Assembly (NCBI RefSeq): GCF_015553355.1 | Contig: NZ_JADNGN010000018.1 | Coordinates: forward strand, 1-40,897 | DNA from: Collinsella aerofaciens | Lineage (GTDB): Bacteria; Actinomycetota; Coriobacteriia; Coriobacteriales; Coriobacteriaceae | DNA length: 40,897 bases | Direction of reading: 5' to 3' | Shown here: positions 1-7,509 of the stretch, one piece after another | Layout of the letters: the number at the start of each line of letters is the position of its first letter | How positions within the stretch are numbered: the stretch's first letter is position 1 | Notes under the pieces: model-generated | What the model saw: only the letters and a program-made list of their open reading frames with translations | Databases searched by the model: none | Told to the model about the DNA's origin: nothing | Position numbers and translations under genes: made by a program

Positions 1-66
1 CCTTCTGGTCGCGCCCTTGAAGTTGAACGTCAGATTGTCCAAATGCGGCCCGCGCAGCGTCGAGCC

Positions 67-93
67 GTTACGCGGTTCGAAGAACCGCGTAAC
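67..93 (-). other. Perfect hairpin just after lysS stop
   Basis: A 12-bp perfect inverted repeat (67-78 with 82-93) with a 3-nt loop begins 3 nt past the lysS stop codon. On the minus strand it would end the lysS message. No T run follows it, so it is not a classical intrinsic terminator; it may protect the mRNA 3' end or be a Rho-assisted stop. Bases 1-66 show no gene I can support. Confidence 0.55.
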
Positions 94-96
94 CAG

Positions 97-2061
97 TTAG
101 CACATCTTTGCGCCGGCAGGGATGGAAGCGTCGAGCTGGATCAGGTTGAGGCGCTCCTCGCCCTCCTCCTCGTGGATAGCGCTGATCAGCATTCCGCAGC
201 TGGGAATACCCATCATCTTGCGCGGGGGCAGATTGGTGATGGCAAGCAAGGTCTTGCCGACCAAGTCCTCGGGCTCGTAATAACCGTGAATACCGGAGAG
301 GATGGTGCGGTCGGTGCCGGTGCCGTCATCGAGCGTAAAGTTCAGCAGCTTCTTGGACTTCTTGACGGCCTCGCATGCCTTGACCTTCACGGCACGGAAA
401 TCGCTCTTGGAGAAGGTATCAAAGTCGACGAACTCCTCAAACAGCGGCTCGACGGCAATCTTGGAATAATCAACCGTGGGCTTGAGCGGCTTGACGAAGG
501 GGCTCGCGGTGCTGCCGGCCTCGGCCGCCTTGGCAGCGGCGGCACCGGACTGAGACCCCTTCTCGGGCTTCATGTGCGGGAACAGCAGCACGTCGCGGAT
601 GGAAGCCTGGTTGGTGAGCAGCATGACCACGCGGTCGATGCCGATACCGATGCCGCCCGCGGGAGGCATACCGTATTCGAGGGCGCGCACGTAATCCTCG
701 TCGTACTCCATGGCCTCATCATCGCCACCGGCCTTCTCGGCCATCTGGGCAGCGAAGCGCTCGGCCTGGTCGACCGGGTCGTTGAGCTCGGAGAACGCGT
801 TCGCGTACTCGTGGCCGGCGATGACCAGCTCAAAGCGATGGGTCAGGCGCGGGTCATCCTCAAAGCGCTTGGCAAGCGGGCTAACCTCGATGGGGTAATC
901 GCACACGAAGGTGGGGTTGACGATGGTGTCCTCGCCCAGCTCGTCATAGATCTCGGCGATGATCTTACCGGCGGTCCACTCGGGCTTGATCTCCAGGCCC
1001 TTCTCGCGTGCGGCGGCAGCAAGCTCCTCAACCGGCGTGTCGATGGTGACCGGCTTGCCAATCACGTCAGAAACGATATCGGTCATGGAACGACTGGCCC
1101 ACTCACCGGACAGATCGATGGTCTGGCCCTGGTACTCGATAACCTCGGGGTTGCCGATAGCCTTGTTAGCGGCCTTAATGACACCCTGGGCGAGCGCCTT
1201 CATGCCCTCGAGATCGGAGAAGGCGCGGTAGGCCTCCATCGTGGTGAACTCGGGATTGTGGGTAAGGTCCATGCCCTCGTTGCGGAAGATACGACCGATT
1301 TCGAACACGCGCTCAAAGCCGCCGACGATGCAGCGCTTGAGGTGCAGCTCGGTGGCGATACGCAGGTAGCACTCCTGATCGAGCGCGTTGAAGTGCGTGA
1401 TGAACGGCTTGGCAGTAGCTCCGCCCTGGATGGTCTGCAGGATAGGAGTCTCGACCTCCATGTAGCCATCGGACTCCATAAAGCGGCGGAACGTGGAAAG
1501 GATCTGCGAGCGCTTGCGGAAGGTCTCGCGAACGTCGTCGTTGGCGATCAGGTCGACATAGCGCTGACGATAGCGGGTCTCCTTGTCGGAGAGACCGTGG
1601 AACTTCTCGGGCAGCGGGCGAACGGCCTTGGACAGCAGCGTCGCGCTCTTAGGGGCAACGGAAAGCTGGCCACGCTGGGTGCGCACGACTACGCCGGTCA
1701 CGCCCAGGATGTCGCCGAGGTCGAGTGCCTTGAGTGTGTTCCAGGCAGCCTCGTCCATGTCATTGATGCGGCAGAACAGCTGAATCTCGGCAGTCGCGTC
1801 GCGCACGACGATGAACATGATCTTGCCCTGACCGCGCTTGGCGACCACACGGCCGCCGATCTTCACGACGTCCTCGGTGTCCTCGCCATCGGCAAGCTCA
1901 GCATACTTAGCCTCGATGTCGACGACGTAGTCCTCAATCTCGGAGTGCTCGGGATACGGGTTCTGGCCCGCCTCGAACAGGGCGGCGCGCTTGGCCAGGC
2001 GGGTGGCACGCTCGTCGTTGAGCGTCGATACCTGATCGGCGGCGTTCTGGTTCTCTGCCAT
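97..2061 (-). CDS. lysS: Lysyl-tRNA synthetase (class II) with C-terminal tRNA-binding domain
   Basis: Charges tRNA-Lys with lysine in the cytoplasm. The 654-aa protein has an N-terminal OB-fold anticodon-binding region (about residues 60-160), then the class II catalytic core: motif 2 FRNEGMDLTHNPEFT near residue 265 and motif 3 GGIGIGIDRVVMLLT near 470. A usual bacterial LysS ends near 500 residues. This one continues through an Ala/Gly-rich linker (about 510-540) into a roughly 110-residue OB fold of the Trbp111/EMAP type (SDFRAVKVKACEAVKKSKKL, then NLPPRKMMGIPSCGM), the module normally found at the C terminus of MetRS. The ATG is preceded by GAGGAG at a good distance. The gene follows greA and its terminator, so it probably has its own promoter or relies on readthrough. 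Confidence 0.97.
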   Translation of the reverse strand: MAENQNAADQVSTLNDERATRLAKRAALFEAGQNPYPEHSEIEDYVVDIEAKYAELADGEDTEDVVKIGGRVVAKRGQGKIMFIVVRDATAEIQLFCRINDMDEAAWNTLKALDLGDILGVTGVVVRTQRGQLSVAPKSATLLSKAVRPLPEKFHGLSDKETRYRQRYVDLIANDDVRETFRKRSQILSTFRRFMESDGYMEVETPILQTIQGGATAKPFITHFNALDQECYLRIATELHLKRCIVGGFERVFEIGRIFRNEGMDLTHNPEFTTMEAYRAFSDLEGMKALAQGVIKAANKAIGNPEVIEYQGQTIDLSGEWASRSMTDIVSDVIGKPVTIDTPVEELAAAAREKGLEIKPEWTAGKIIAEIYDELGEDTIVNPTFVCDYPIEVSPLAKRFEDDPRLTHRFELVIAGHEYANAFSELNDPVDQAERFAAQMAEKAGGDDEAMEYDEDYVRALEYGMPPAGGIGIGIDRVVMLLTNQASIRDVLLFPHMKPEKGSQSGAAAAKAAEAGSTASPFVKPLKPTVDYSKIAVEPLFEEFVDFDTFSKSDFRAVKVKACEAVKKSKKLLNFTLDDGTGTDRTILSGIHGYYEPEDLVGKTLLAITNLPPRKMMGIPSCGMLISAIHEEEGEERLNLIQLDASIPAGAKMC

Positions 2062-2075
2062 AAGTTAGCTCCTCA

Positions 2076-2112
2076 AACTAAAACGCTCCCCAGGATTCGG
2101 TCCCAGGGAGCG
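2076..2112 (-). terminator. Intrinsic terminator of greA
   Basis: On the minus strand the arms CGCTCCC and GGGAGCG (2106-2112 and 2084-2090), with extra inner pairing, are followed by TTTTAGTTT. It lies between the greA stop and the lysS ribosome site. Confidence 0.75.
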
Positions 2113-2140
2113 AAAACATACCTTTACGCGGGACCGTGGT

Positions 2141-2611
2141 CTAGCGTGCGATCTTGGCGATGGTGTAGATGCGGGTCTTGCCGGAAGGCGTAACGACCTC
2201 GACGGAGTCGCCCTCGCCATGACCGATGATGGCGTGGCCGACCGGAGACTCGTTGGAGATCTTGTGCTCGAGCGAGTTGGTCTCAGTGGTACCGACAAGC
2301 GTGACGTCCATGAGCTCACCGTTGGGGTCAACCAGGGTGACGGTCGAGCCAATGGAGACGGTCAGGTCGCCCGTGCTGGCAGCGATCTGAGCGTTGGCGA
2401 GGATGGCCTGGATCTCGGCGATACGAGCGGCGTTCTGGGCCTGCTTGTCCTTGGCGGCATCGTACTCGGAGTTCTCCGAAAGGTCGCCGAACGCGCGAGC
2501 TTCCTTGATGTCCTCGACGATCTCCTTGGCGTAATCGCCCTCACGCCAAGCGAGCTCCTCGACGAGCTTCTGGCGGCCCTCAGCGGTCAGTACGATCTGG
2601 CTTGCGTCCAT
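2141..2611 (-). CDS. greA: Transcription elongation factor GreA
   Basis: Binds the RNA polymerase secondary channel and stimulates cleavage of backtracked transcripts. The 156-aa length is normal for the family. The N-terminal coiled coil (about residues 5-75) holds the tip motif ARAFGDLSENSEYDAAK with the acidic residues that act in transcript cleavage. The C-terminal FKBP-like domain carries the usual SPVG.AIIG.GEGD.VEV pattern. The ATG has GGGGAG eight bases upstream. It sits between tatA and lysS, each separated from it by a hairpin terminator, so it is probably a single-gene transcript. Confidence 0.97.
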   Translation of the reverse strand: MDASQIVLTAEGRQKLVEELAWREGDYAKEIVEDIKEARAFGDLSENSEYDAAKDKQAQNAARIAEIQAILANAQIAASTGDLTVSIGSTVTLVDPNGELMDVTLVGTTETNSLEHKISNESPVGHAIIGHGEGDSVEVVTPSGKTRIYTIAKIAR

Positions 2612-2655
2612 ACGGATATCTCCCCAACTATGATGTAACGATCAACTGTCAACAA

Positions 2656-2692
2656 AACGAAAAAGACCGGCTAGCCTGTGGGCAAGCCGGTC
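2656..2692 (-). terminator. Intrinsic terminator of tatA
   Basis: Minus-strand arms GACCGGCT and AGCCGGTC (2685-2692 and 2665-2672) with a 12-nt loop are followed by TTTTTCGTTTT. It lies 25 nt past the tatA stop. Confidence 0.85.
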
Positions 2693-2717
2693 AGGTGCTC
2701 ACCCCAAAGGGATGGGA

Positions 2718-2993
2718 CTACTCTGCGTCCGCGTCGCTGTCCTCTGCCTTCTTTTGCTTGGCGGCAGCGAGCTTGGCCTCGAGCTCTGCGATCTCCTTGT
2801 CCTCCTTGGACTCCTCGACCACAACGTCCTCGGCCTGCTTGGTTTCGCCCTTATCGTCGCCCTCCATACCCTCGCGGATATTCTTGACGGTAGAGCCGAG
2901 GGACTTACCGAGCTTCGGCAGGTTCTTAGGCCCAAAGATAATCAGGACAACGACGAGAATAATGATGAGCTCAGGAGCCCTCAGTCCAAACAT
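2718..2993 (-). CDS. tatA: Twin-arginine translocase subunit TatA/TatE-like
   Basis: Pore-forming subunit of the Tat pathway, which exports folded proteins across the cytoplasmic membrane. The 91-aa protein has the expected plan: a short N-terminal membrane helix (about residues 5-20, [14 protein letters not shown]), the hinge FGPKNLP, an amphipathic helix ([17 protein letters not shown]) and a highly charged, Glu/Lys-rich soluble tail. The ATG at 2993 was chosen because a perfect GGAGGT lies five bases upstream and the helix starts at the family's usual place; the reading frame stays open further upstream, through the tRNA-Pro gene. No tatC is visible nearby. The gene is framed by terminators on both sides. 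Confidence 0.93.
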   Translation of the reverse strand: MFGLRAPELIIILVVVLIIFGPKNLPKLGKSLGSTVKNIREGMEGDDKGETKQAEDVVVEESKEDKEIAELEAKLAAAKQKKAEDSDADAE

Positions 2994-3063
2994 GTAGACC
3001 TCCACAATACAGCGAGACAAGCTCGAATGAGTATACCGCGGGTATCGCGGTATCACAACAATA

Positions 3064-3095
3064 GCTAAAAAAAGGGACCGCAAGAAGCGGTCCCT
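3064..3095 (-). terminator. Intrinsic terminator of tRNA-Pro
   Basis: Minus-strand arms GGGACCGC and GCGGTCCC (3087-3094 and 3074-3081) are followed by TTTTTTTAG. It starts 11 nt after the encoded CCA of the tRNA. Confidence 0.9.
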
Positions 3096-3105
3096 CCTCA
3101 TGCTC

Positions 3106-3182
3106 TGGTCGGGTTGACTGGATTTGAACCAGCGACCCCTGCGTCCCGAACGCAGTGCTCTACCAAACTGAGCCACAACCCG
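3106..3182 (-). tRNA. tRNA-Pro (anticodon CGG)
   Basis: A full cloverleaf can be drawn on the minus strand: acceptor CGGGTTG/CAACCCG, D arm GCTC-GAGC, anticodon stem CTGCG/CGCAG with loop TTCGGGA (anticodon CGG), and T arm with TTCAAAT loop. The 3' CCA is encoded (3108-3106). It decodes CCG. A TACTAT box near 3189-3195 is a plausible -10 site. It lies between ispE and tatA. Confidence 0.95.
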
Positions 3183-3231
3183 TTAGCTCGACTATAGTAA
3201 CAAAGATCTCCTTCGTGTGCCAGAGAAATTT

Positions 3232-4128
3232 TTACTTCTTTGGCGCTTCAATGCGAACCGTGTTGGGAATGAACTCCGTCGCGCAGGACCACCAGCCGTT
3301 TTGCAGGGCAGCGTCGGCAAGCCTTTCGGCCGTGGCGGCGGTATCGCAGAGAGCAAACGAACAGGCACCCGAACCGCACACGTTTGCGGCAATAGTACCG
3401 TCCTGTGAACGAAGCCAGTCGAGCACCGTTTGAATCCGCGGCTCTATCTGCGCGGAAATGACACCCAGGTTGTTGTGGACGAGCGCGTAGGCCGCCTCTG
3501 CGTCTCCCGAGCGAAGGGCAGATGCGATCGCTCCGGGCTTGTCCGCAGGCGCTGGGGTCTCGTCAAAACGTCGATAGGCTTCAATTGTCGAAACGCTTCC
3601 CTCGCGCGGCTTGACCAGCACGACGGGCGTTGCGGGTAGTGCGGGGTACTCGGTTGCCAGTACGTCTCCCCCACCCACGTAAAATGCAGGGCTGGCATGC
3701 AAAAAGAAGGGAACGTCGGCGCCAATGCCGCGCGCGATGTTGTCCAGCGCGGGATCGGCACGGTCGATACCCCAACGCTCTACCAAGGCGACAATGACCG
3801 CCGCGGCATCCGTCGAAGGACCGCCCAGGCCGGCACACAACGGGATGCGCTTCTCGATCGTGATGCAGACGTTGGCTTCGCGACCATAATGCTCGGCCAT
3901 AGCAGCAGCCGCACGATACGCCGTATTCTTTTGCATGGGAAAGTCGGATGCCGGAATTGTCTGGACGGTCAGCGCCTGTGCCGGCGTGACCGTCACGGTA
4001 TCGGCAAGACCGACGGCTGCCATCAGGGAATCGACCTTATGGTAGCCGCGGTCGTCGCGCTCGGTATGAACCCCCAGATAGAGGTTGATCTTTGCCGGTG
4101 CGGAAAGGGTCAGGGACCAATCGGTCAC
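3232..4128 (-). CDS. ispE: 4-diphosphocytidyl-2-C-methyl-D-erythritol kinase
   Basis: GHMP-family kinase that phosphorylates CDP-methylerythritol with ATP in the non-mevalonate isoprenoid pathway. The 298-aa length is normal. It shows the N-terminal APAKINLYLGV motif (about residues 10-20), the ATP-binding loop PLCAGLGGPSTDAAA (about 97-111) and the GIGADVPFFL motif. The usual GLGGGSSDAA is GLGGPSTDAA here, a mild variant. The GTG start at 4128 lies 2 nt after the veg stop with GAGGAG inside the end of veg, which suggests translational coupling. The veg-ispE order matches the veg-sspF-ispE neighbourhood of Bacillus. Confidence 0.96.
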   Translation of the reverse strand: MTDWSLTLSAPAKINLYLGVHTERDDRGYHKVDSLMAAVGLADTVTVTPAQALTVQTIPASDFPMQKNTAYRAAAAMAEHYGREANVCITIEKRIPLCAGLGGPSTDAAAVIVALVERWGIDRADPALDNIARGIGADVPFFLHASPAFYVGGGDVLATEYPALPATPVVLVKPREGSVSTIEAYRRFDETPAPADKPGAIASALRSGDAEAAYALVHNNLGVISAQIEPRIQTVLDWLRSQDGTIAANVCGSGACSFALCDTAATAERLADAALQNGWWSCATEFIPNTVRIEAPKK

Positions 4129-4130
4129 CG

Positions 4131-4427
4131 CTAGTGCTCCTCGAGCTGATTGCCGAGCGGGGTAAAAATGTGCTCGCCGCTCTCGGGGTCGAACAGCTCG
4201 ACCTGGCCGGTGAGAACATCAATATACTGGTAGGACTGACGCGACTTGCGGCCACGGCGCTCGTCGACCTCGACGATAAAGACTGCCGGATGGACGCTCT
4301 TGATGGTGCCCATGCGCTCGACGACGCGGGTGCGGCCCATGTTGGCCTTCACCTTAACGCGATCGCCCACCATATCGGTCAGCTTCTCGTGGATGTCGTC
4401 GACGTGATTGACTTCCATCTCTTCCAT
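4131..4427 (-). CDS. veg: Veg family protein
   Basis: Small basic protein of the Veg family; in Bacillus subtilis Veg is linked to biofilm formation and early growth, but its biochemical role is unsettled. The 98-aa sequence carries the family pattern: DRVKVKANMGRTRVVER, then an SH3-like beta segment (GTIKSVHPAVFIVEV) and SYQYIDVLTGQVELF. The ATG at 4427 was chosen because GGAGG lies eight bases upstream; a TTG at 4451 would overlap that site. It is followed after 2 nt by ispE. Upstream, on the minus strand, an AGGGG-CCCCT hairpin with a TTTTT tail (about 4457-4475) could act as an attenuator, and TATTAT inside it may be a -10 box. Confidence 0.9.
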   Translation of the reverse strand: MEEMEVNHVDDIHEKLTDMVGDRVKVKANMGRTRVVERMGTIKSVHPAVFIVEVDERRGRKSRQSYQYIDVLTGQVELFDPESGEHIFTPLGNQLEEH

Positions 4428-4523
4428 GAACAGGGCCTCCAGAAGGTACAATTCAAAAAGGGGATAATACCCCTAAGATAGACAAAACTCTAATACTATA
4501 GCACCCTGCTGCCACCATACGCA

Positions 4524-4558
4524 AGTAGCTAAATACGCCCCGTTCCAAATTGACTACT
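4524..4558 (-). repeat. 35-bp palindromic repeat (family 2), copy after dtd
   Basis: Inverted ends AGTAG/CTACT enclose a core close to TCAATTTGGAACGGGGC. The same 35-bp layout recurs at 18548-18582, 18637-18671 and 39226-39260. The last A of the dtd TAA stop is the first base of the palindrome. Confidence 0.7.
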
Positions 4559-5004
4559 TACAGATTGTCTGTGTCCAGAACAATGGTGAAGGGACCGTCG
4601 TTGACGAGGTCGACCTTCATGTTGGCGCCGAAGATGCCATGCGCTACGTGCTCGACGTCCCCGCGCACAAGCGTCAGGAAGTACTCGTAGAGCTCGTTGG
4701 CGACATCGGGGGCGCCGGCATCCGTAAACGATGGGCGGCGGCCGTGACGGCAATCGGCGAACAGCGTGAACTGCGACACCACGAGGACCTCGCCGTCGAC
4801 ATCGGCAAGTGCCAGGTTGGTCTTGCCGTTCCCGTCCTCGTTAATGCGCAAGCCCCGGAGCTTGCCCCACAGCTTATCGGCCTCGACGCGCGTGTCGCCG
4901 TGGCCCACGCCCAGCAGCACCAGATAGCCGCGCCCAATTTTGCCCACGCACTCGCCATCGACCGTCACGCCGGCATTGAGCACGCGCTGCACCACCGCAC
5001 GCAC
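4558..5004 (-). CDS. dtd: D-aminoacyl-tRNA deacylase
   Basis: Removes D-amino acids (for example D-Tyr) wrongly attached to tRNAs. The 148-aa protein matches the family length and has both active-site signatures: SQFTL near residue 77 and NDGPFT near residue 134 (NxGPxT with the key Thr). It begins MRAVVQRV as is typical. The start is GTG, 3 nt after the rdgB stop, so the two are almost certainly co-translated. The stop codon runs into a palindromic repeat. Confidence 0.96.
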   Translation of the reverse strand: MRAVVQRVLNAGVTVDGECVGKIGRGYLVLLGVGHGDTRVEADKLWGKLRGLRINEDGNGKTNLALADVDGEVLVVSQFTLFADCRHGRRPSFTDAGAPDVANELYEYFLTLVRGDVEHVAHGIFGANMKVDLVNDGPFTIVLDTDNL

Positions 5005-5007
5005 GGC

Positions 5008-5649
5008 CTACTCCTCGCCCGTCAGTTTGGCGGATAGGTGCTCGAGCGCATGGAATCGATGGCTGATGGCGTTCTTCTCGTCCGCCGTCAGCTCGGCCAT
5101 GGTCTTGCCCGGCGTGTCGACCGGCAGGAACAGCGGGTCGTAGCCAAAGCCGTGATCGCCGCGGCCCTCGTGTGCGATAACGCCCTCGCAGGCGCCCTCA
5201 CCATAGGTGACCAAACCGTCCGTGTCGATGAGCGCGACGACGCTCATAAAACGCGCAGTGCGGTCCTCGTCGGCCACGCCCTCCAGATTCACGAGCAGCT
5301 TGGCATTGTTGGCGGCATCGTCGCCGTGAACGCCCGCGTAGCGCGCACTATACACACCGGGCTCACCGTCCAGCGCGTCGACGACCAGGCCCGAATCGTC
5401 GGCAATGGCCATGAGCCCCGTCTCCTCGACGGCAGCCTGCGCCTTGATGATGGCGTTCTCCAAAAACGTCGTGCCGTTTTCCTCGGGGTCCTCAAAATCG
5501 CCCAGCTGGCCGAGCGCCACAAAGCGAACCTCGGGCATAACCTTGCCCAAAATGGCCTCGATCTCGGTGAGCTTATGGGCATTGCCCGTTGCCACGACGA
5601 TGGTCGCCGCCGGGTCGAGGGTGTCGATATCGATCTTCTCAAGTGCCAT
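5008..5649 (-). CDS. rdgB: XTP/dITP diphosphatase (Ham1/RdgB family)
   Basis: Hydrolyses non-canonical purine nucleoside triphosphates (ITP, dITP, XTP) to monophosphates, keeping them out of DNA and RNA. The 213-aa protein shows VVATGNAHKLTEIEAIL near the N terminus, ADDSGLVVDALDGEPGVYSA in the middle and GFGYDPLFL near the C terminus, all diagnostic. The ATG at 5649 was chosen because AAGGAG lies about eight bases upstream; an earlier in-frame ATG at 5670 lacks such a site. It lies between rph and dtd; the murI-rph-rdgB order is common in Gram-positive bacteria. Confidence 0.96.
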   Translation of the reverse strand: MALEKIDIDTLDPAATIVVATGNAHKLTEIEAILGKVMPEVRFVALGQLGDFEDPEENGTTFLENAIIKAQAAVEETGLMAIADDSGLVVDALDGEPGVYSARYAGVHGDDAANNAKLLVNLEGVADEDRTARFMSVVALIDTDGLVTYGEGACEGVIAHEGRGDHGFGYDPLFLPVDTPGKTMAELTADEKNAISHRFHALEHLSAKLTGEE

Positions 5650-5741
5650 GAGTGGTCTCCTTGTCTCCATAGCAATGCCGTGTTGAGGACGACGAGGCCT
5701 CGGCCTCTCCCCTCTTTATCAGCGGCAGCCTTATACTTCAG

Positions 5742-5793
5742 CGTTTTCGCAGATAAAACCTGCCAAAACAAACCTGTCCCTTTTTGGTAGGTT
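5742..5793 (-). repeat. 52-bp palindromic repeat (family 1), copy after rph
   Basis: A 37-nt palindrome (5757-5793; AACCTGCC against GGTAGGTT) plus a conserved 15-nt flank. Near-identical copies lie at 32909-32960 and, inverted, at 37785-37836. The rph stop TAA (5794-5792) overlaps the palindrome by two bases. On the minus strand the core reads AAAAAGGGACAGGTTT. Confidence 0.85.
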
Positions 5794-6517
5794 AGGCGAG
5801 GGCTTGGCGCTGGAGCTCGATGAGCTCGGCGATACCCTTGTCGCCCAAATCGAGCAGGGCATTGAGGCGCTTGCGGTCGAAGGGCGCCTGCTCGCCAGTG
5901 CCCTGGAGCTCAATCATCTCGCCGGTGTCGGTAGCGACGAGGTTCATGTCGACCTCTGCATGACTGTCCTCGGAATAATCCAGGTCGAGCAGGGTGTTGC
6001 CGTCGACAACGCCCATGGAAATCGCGGCGACCTGGCCGGTAAGTGGGATGCGCTCGATCTTGCCTGCCTCGACCCACATGGCAAGGGCATCGTGCAGTGC
6101 CACCCAGGCGCCGGTAATGCTCGCCGTACGCGTGCCGCCGTCTGCCTGAATCACGTCGCAGTCGACGGTGACGGTGTACTCGCCGAGCGCCTTCATGTTG
6201 ACGACGGTGCGCAGGCTACGACCAATGAGGCGCTCAATCTCCATGGAGCGACCCTTGCGGTTGGCGTGCTCGCGCTTGCAGCGCTTGCCGGTCGATGCCG
6301 GCAACATGGCGTATTCCGCCGTTACCCAACCGGCCTTGGCGCCCTTGCGCCAGCCCGGCACGCCCTCCTCAATGGTGGCAGCGCACAGCACTTGTGTATC
6401 GCCAAACTCGGCCAGGCACGAACCGTGGGCGTGCTTCATGACGCCACGGGTGAGCTTAACGGGGCGCAACTCATCGGCGGCGCGGCCGTTGGCGCGGTTG
6501 ACCTGCATATACTCCAT
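5792..6517 (-). CDS. rph: Ribonuclease PH
   Basis: Phosphate-dependent 3'-5' exoribonuclease that trims tRNA 3' ends and works as a hexamer of dimers. The 241-aa length is normal. Family patterns include GSCLAEFGDTQVLC, the RNA-binding RKGRSMEIERLIGRSLR stretch, TVTVDCDVIQADGGTRTASI and VVDGNTLLDLDYSEDS with phosphate-site residues. The ATG at 6517 has AAAGGA eight bases upstream; a second in-frame ATG three codons later is possible. It lies 54 nt downstream of murI. The stop runs into a family 1 palindromic repeat. Confidence 0.96.
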   Translation of the reverse strand: MEYMQVNRANGRAADELRPVKLTRGVMKHAHGSCLAEFGDTQVLCAATIEEGVPGWRKGAKAGWVTAEYAMLPASTGKRCKREHANRKGRSMEIERLIGRSLRTVVNMKALGEYTVTVDCDVIQADGGTRTASITGAWVALHDALAMWVEAGKIERIPLTGQVAAISMGVVDGNTLLDLDYSEDSHAEVDMNLVATDTGEMIELQGTGEQAPFDRKRLNALLDLGDKGIAELIELQRQALA

Positions 6518-6571
6518 AGAAATATCCTTTCGGCAAAAGATGTGGCGAAGGCTTTGGCGGCTGCCTTACAT

Positions 6572-7456
6572 CTATTTCAGCTCATCGATATCGATATGTT
6601 CGATGCTCTTGAGCGGCTGGCCAAAGATAAAACTGCCCGCCACCGCAAACTCGGCAATGTTATCGGCCGTCGTTGCAAAACGATGCTGCGGCTCGGCCGC
6701 GTCGCCCGCCAGCTGCTCGCGGCGCGTGAGGATATCGGTCAGCTCGCGCGTGGTCTCCTCGGCGGAACTCACGACGCGCACCCCAGACCCCAGCGCATGG
6801 CGGATAGGTCCCACCAACAGCGGAAAATGCGTGCAGCCGAGCACCACAGTATCGATACCGTGGTCGCGCAGCGGTTCAACCGTGGCGCCGACCAGCGCGC
6901 GTACGGCAGGCGTATCAAAGATGTCCTCGTTCTCGAGCCACTGCTCTTGCAGATGTGCACCCGAGGCGAGCTCGTGCTCAACGACCTCGACAAAGCTCGA
7001 GGCAGGGCAGCCGTATACGTCGACGCCGGCATCCAGGTCCTGAATGGCACGCGTGTAAGCGCCTGAGCGAATGGTGAGGTTGGTGGCGAGCACGCCCACC
7101 CGGCGCGTGCGGGTGCTGTTGATTGCCGCGCGTGCGCCCGGTGCAATCACACCGATAACGGGGACGTCGAGCACCTGCTGGGCCAGACGCAAGGCCGCAG
7201 CGGTCGCCGTGTTGCAGGCGATGACCATGATCTTGACGTCATGCTTCGAAAGCCAACGGCCCGCCTGCAATGCAAACGAGCGCACCTCGTCCTCGGTGCG
7301 GGTGCCGTAGGGGCAGCGCTTGGTGTCGCCAAAGTAGTAGACGGACTCGTGCGGCAGCGCCGTCGCGATGGCGCGCGCAACCGTCAGACCGCCCAAACCA
7401 GAATCGAACACGCCAATCGGGCGCGTGTCACCTGCCAGATTCTCGATACCGGACAT
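6572..7456 (-). CDS. murI: Glutamate racemase
   Basis: Interconverts L- and D-glutamate, supplying D-Glu for peptidoglycan. The protein (294 aa from this start) has IGVFDSGLGGLTV at the N terminus and the two catalytic cysteines in VIACNTATAA and VLGCTHFPLL. The ATG at 7456 was chosen by homology and a GGTGAGG site just upstream. An earlier in-frame GTG at 7510 overlaps the last base of the upstream gene's stop and would add 18 residues, but has no ribosome site. It lies between a HAD phosphatase gene and rph. Confidence 0.95.
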   Translation of the reverse strand: MSGIENLAGDTRPIGVFDSGLGGLTVARAIATALPHESVYYFGDTKRCPYGTRTEDEVRSFALQAGRWLSKHDVKIMVIACNTATAAALRLAQQVLDVPVIGVIAPGARAAINSTRTRRVGVLATNLTIRSGAYTRAIQDLDAGVDVYGCPASSFVEVVEHELASGAHLQEQWLENEDIFDTPAVRALVGATVEPLRDHGIDTVVLGCTHFPLLVGPIRHALGSGVRVVSSAEETTRELTDILTRREQLAGDAAEPQHRFATTADNIAEFAVAGSFIFGQPLKSIEHIDIDELK

Positions 7457-7509
7457 GACCTCACCAGATTCTCTCTCGAAAAGATATGGCTCAGCGCGAT
7501 AGGACCGCA

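Noticed and set aside
43-2193. Long plus-strand open frame opposite lysS
   Set aside because: It mirrors the third-position GC bias of lysS, shows no family motifs and lacks a ribosome site. LysRS on the minus strand explains the region.
2647-2652. Perfect TTGACA as -35 box of greA
   Set aside because: A -10 at proper distance would fall on the greA ribosome site and give a leader too short to use it. It also adjoins the tatA terminator tail.
5804-7066. Long plus-strand open frame across rph and murI
   Set aside because: It crosses two clear minus-strand genes and the gap between them; the protein looks random and has no motif.
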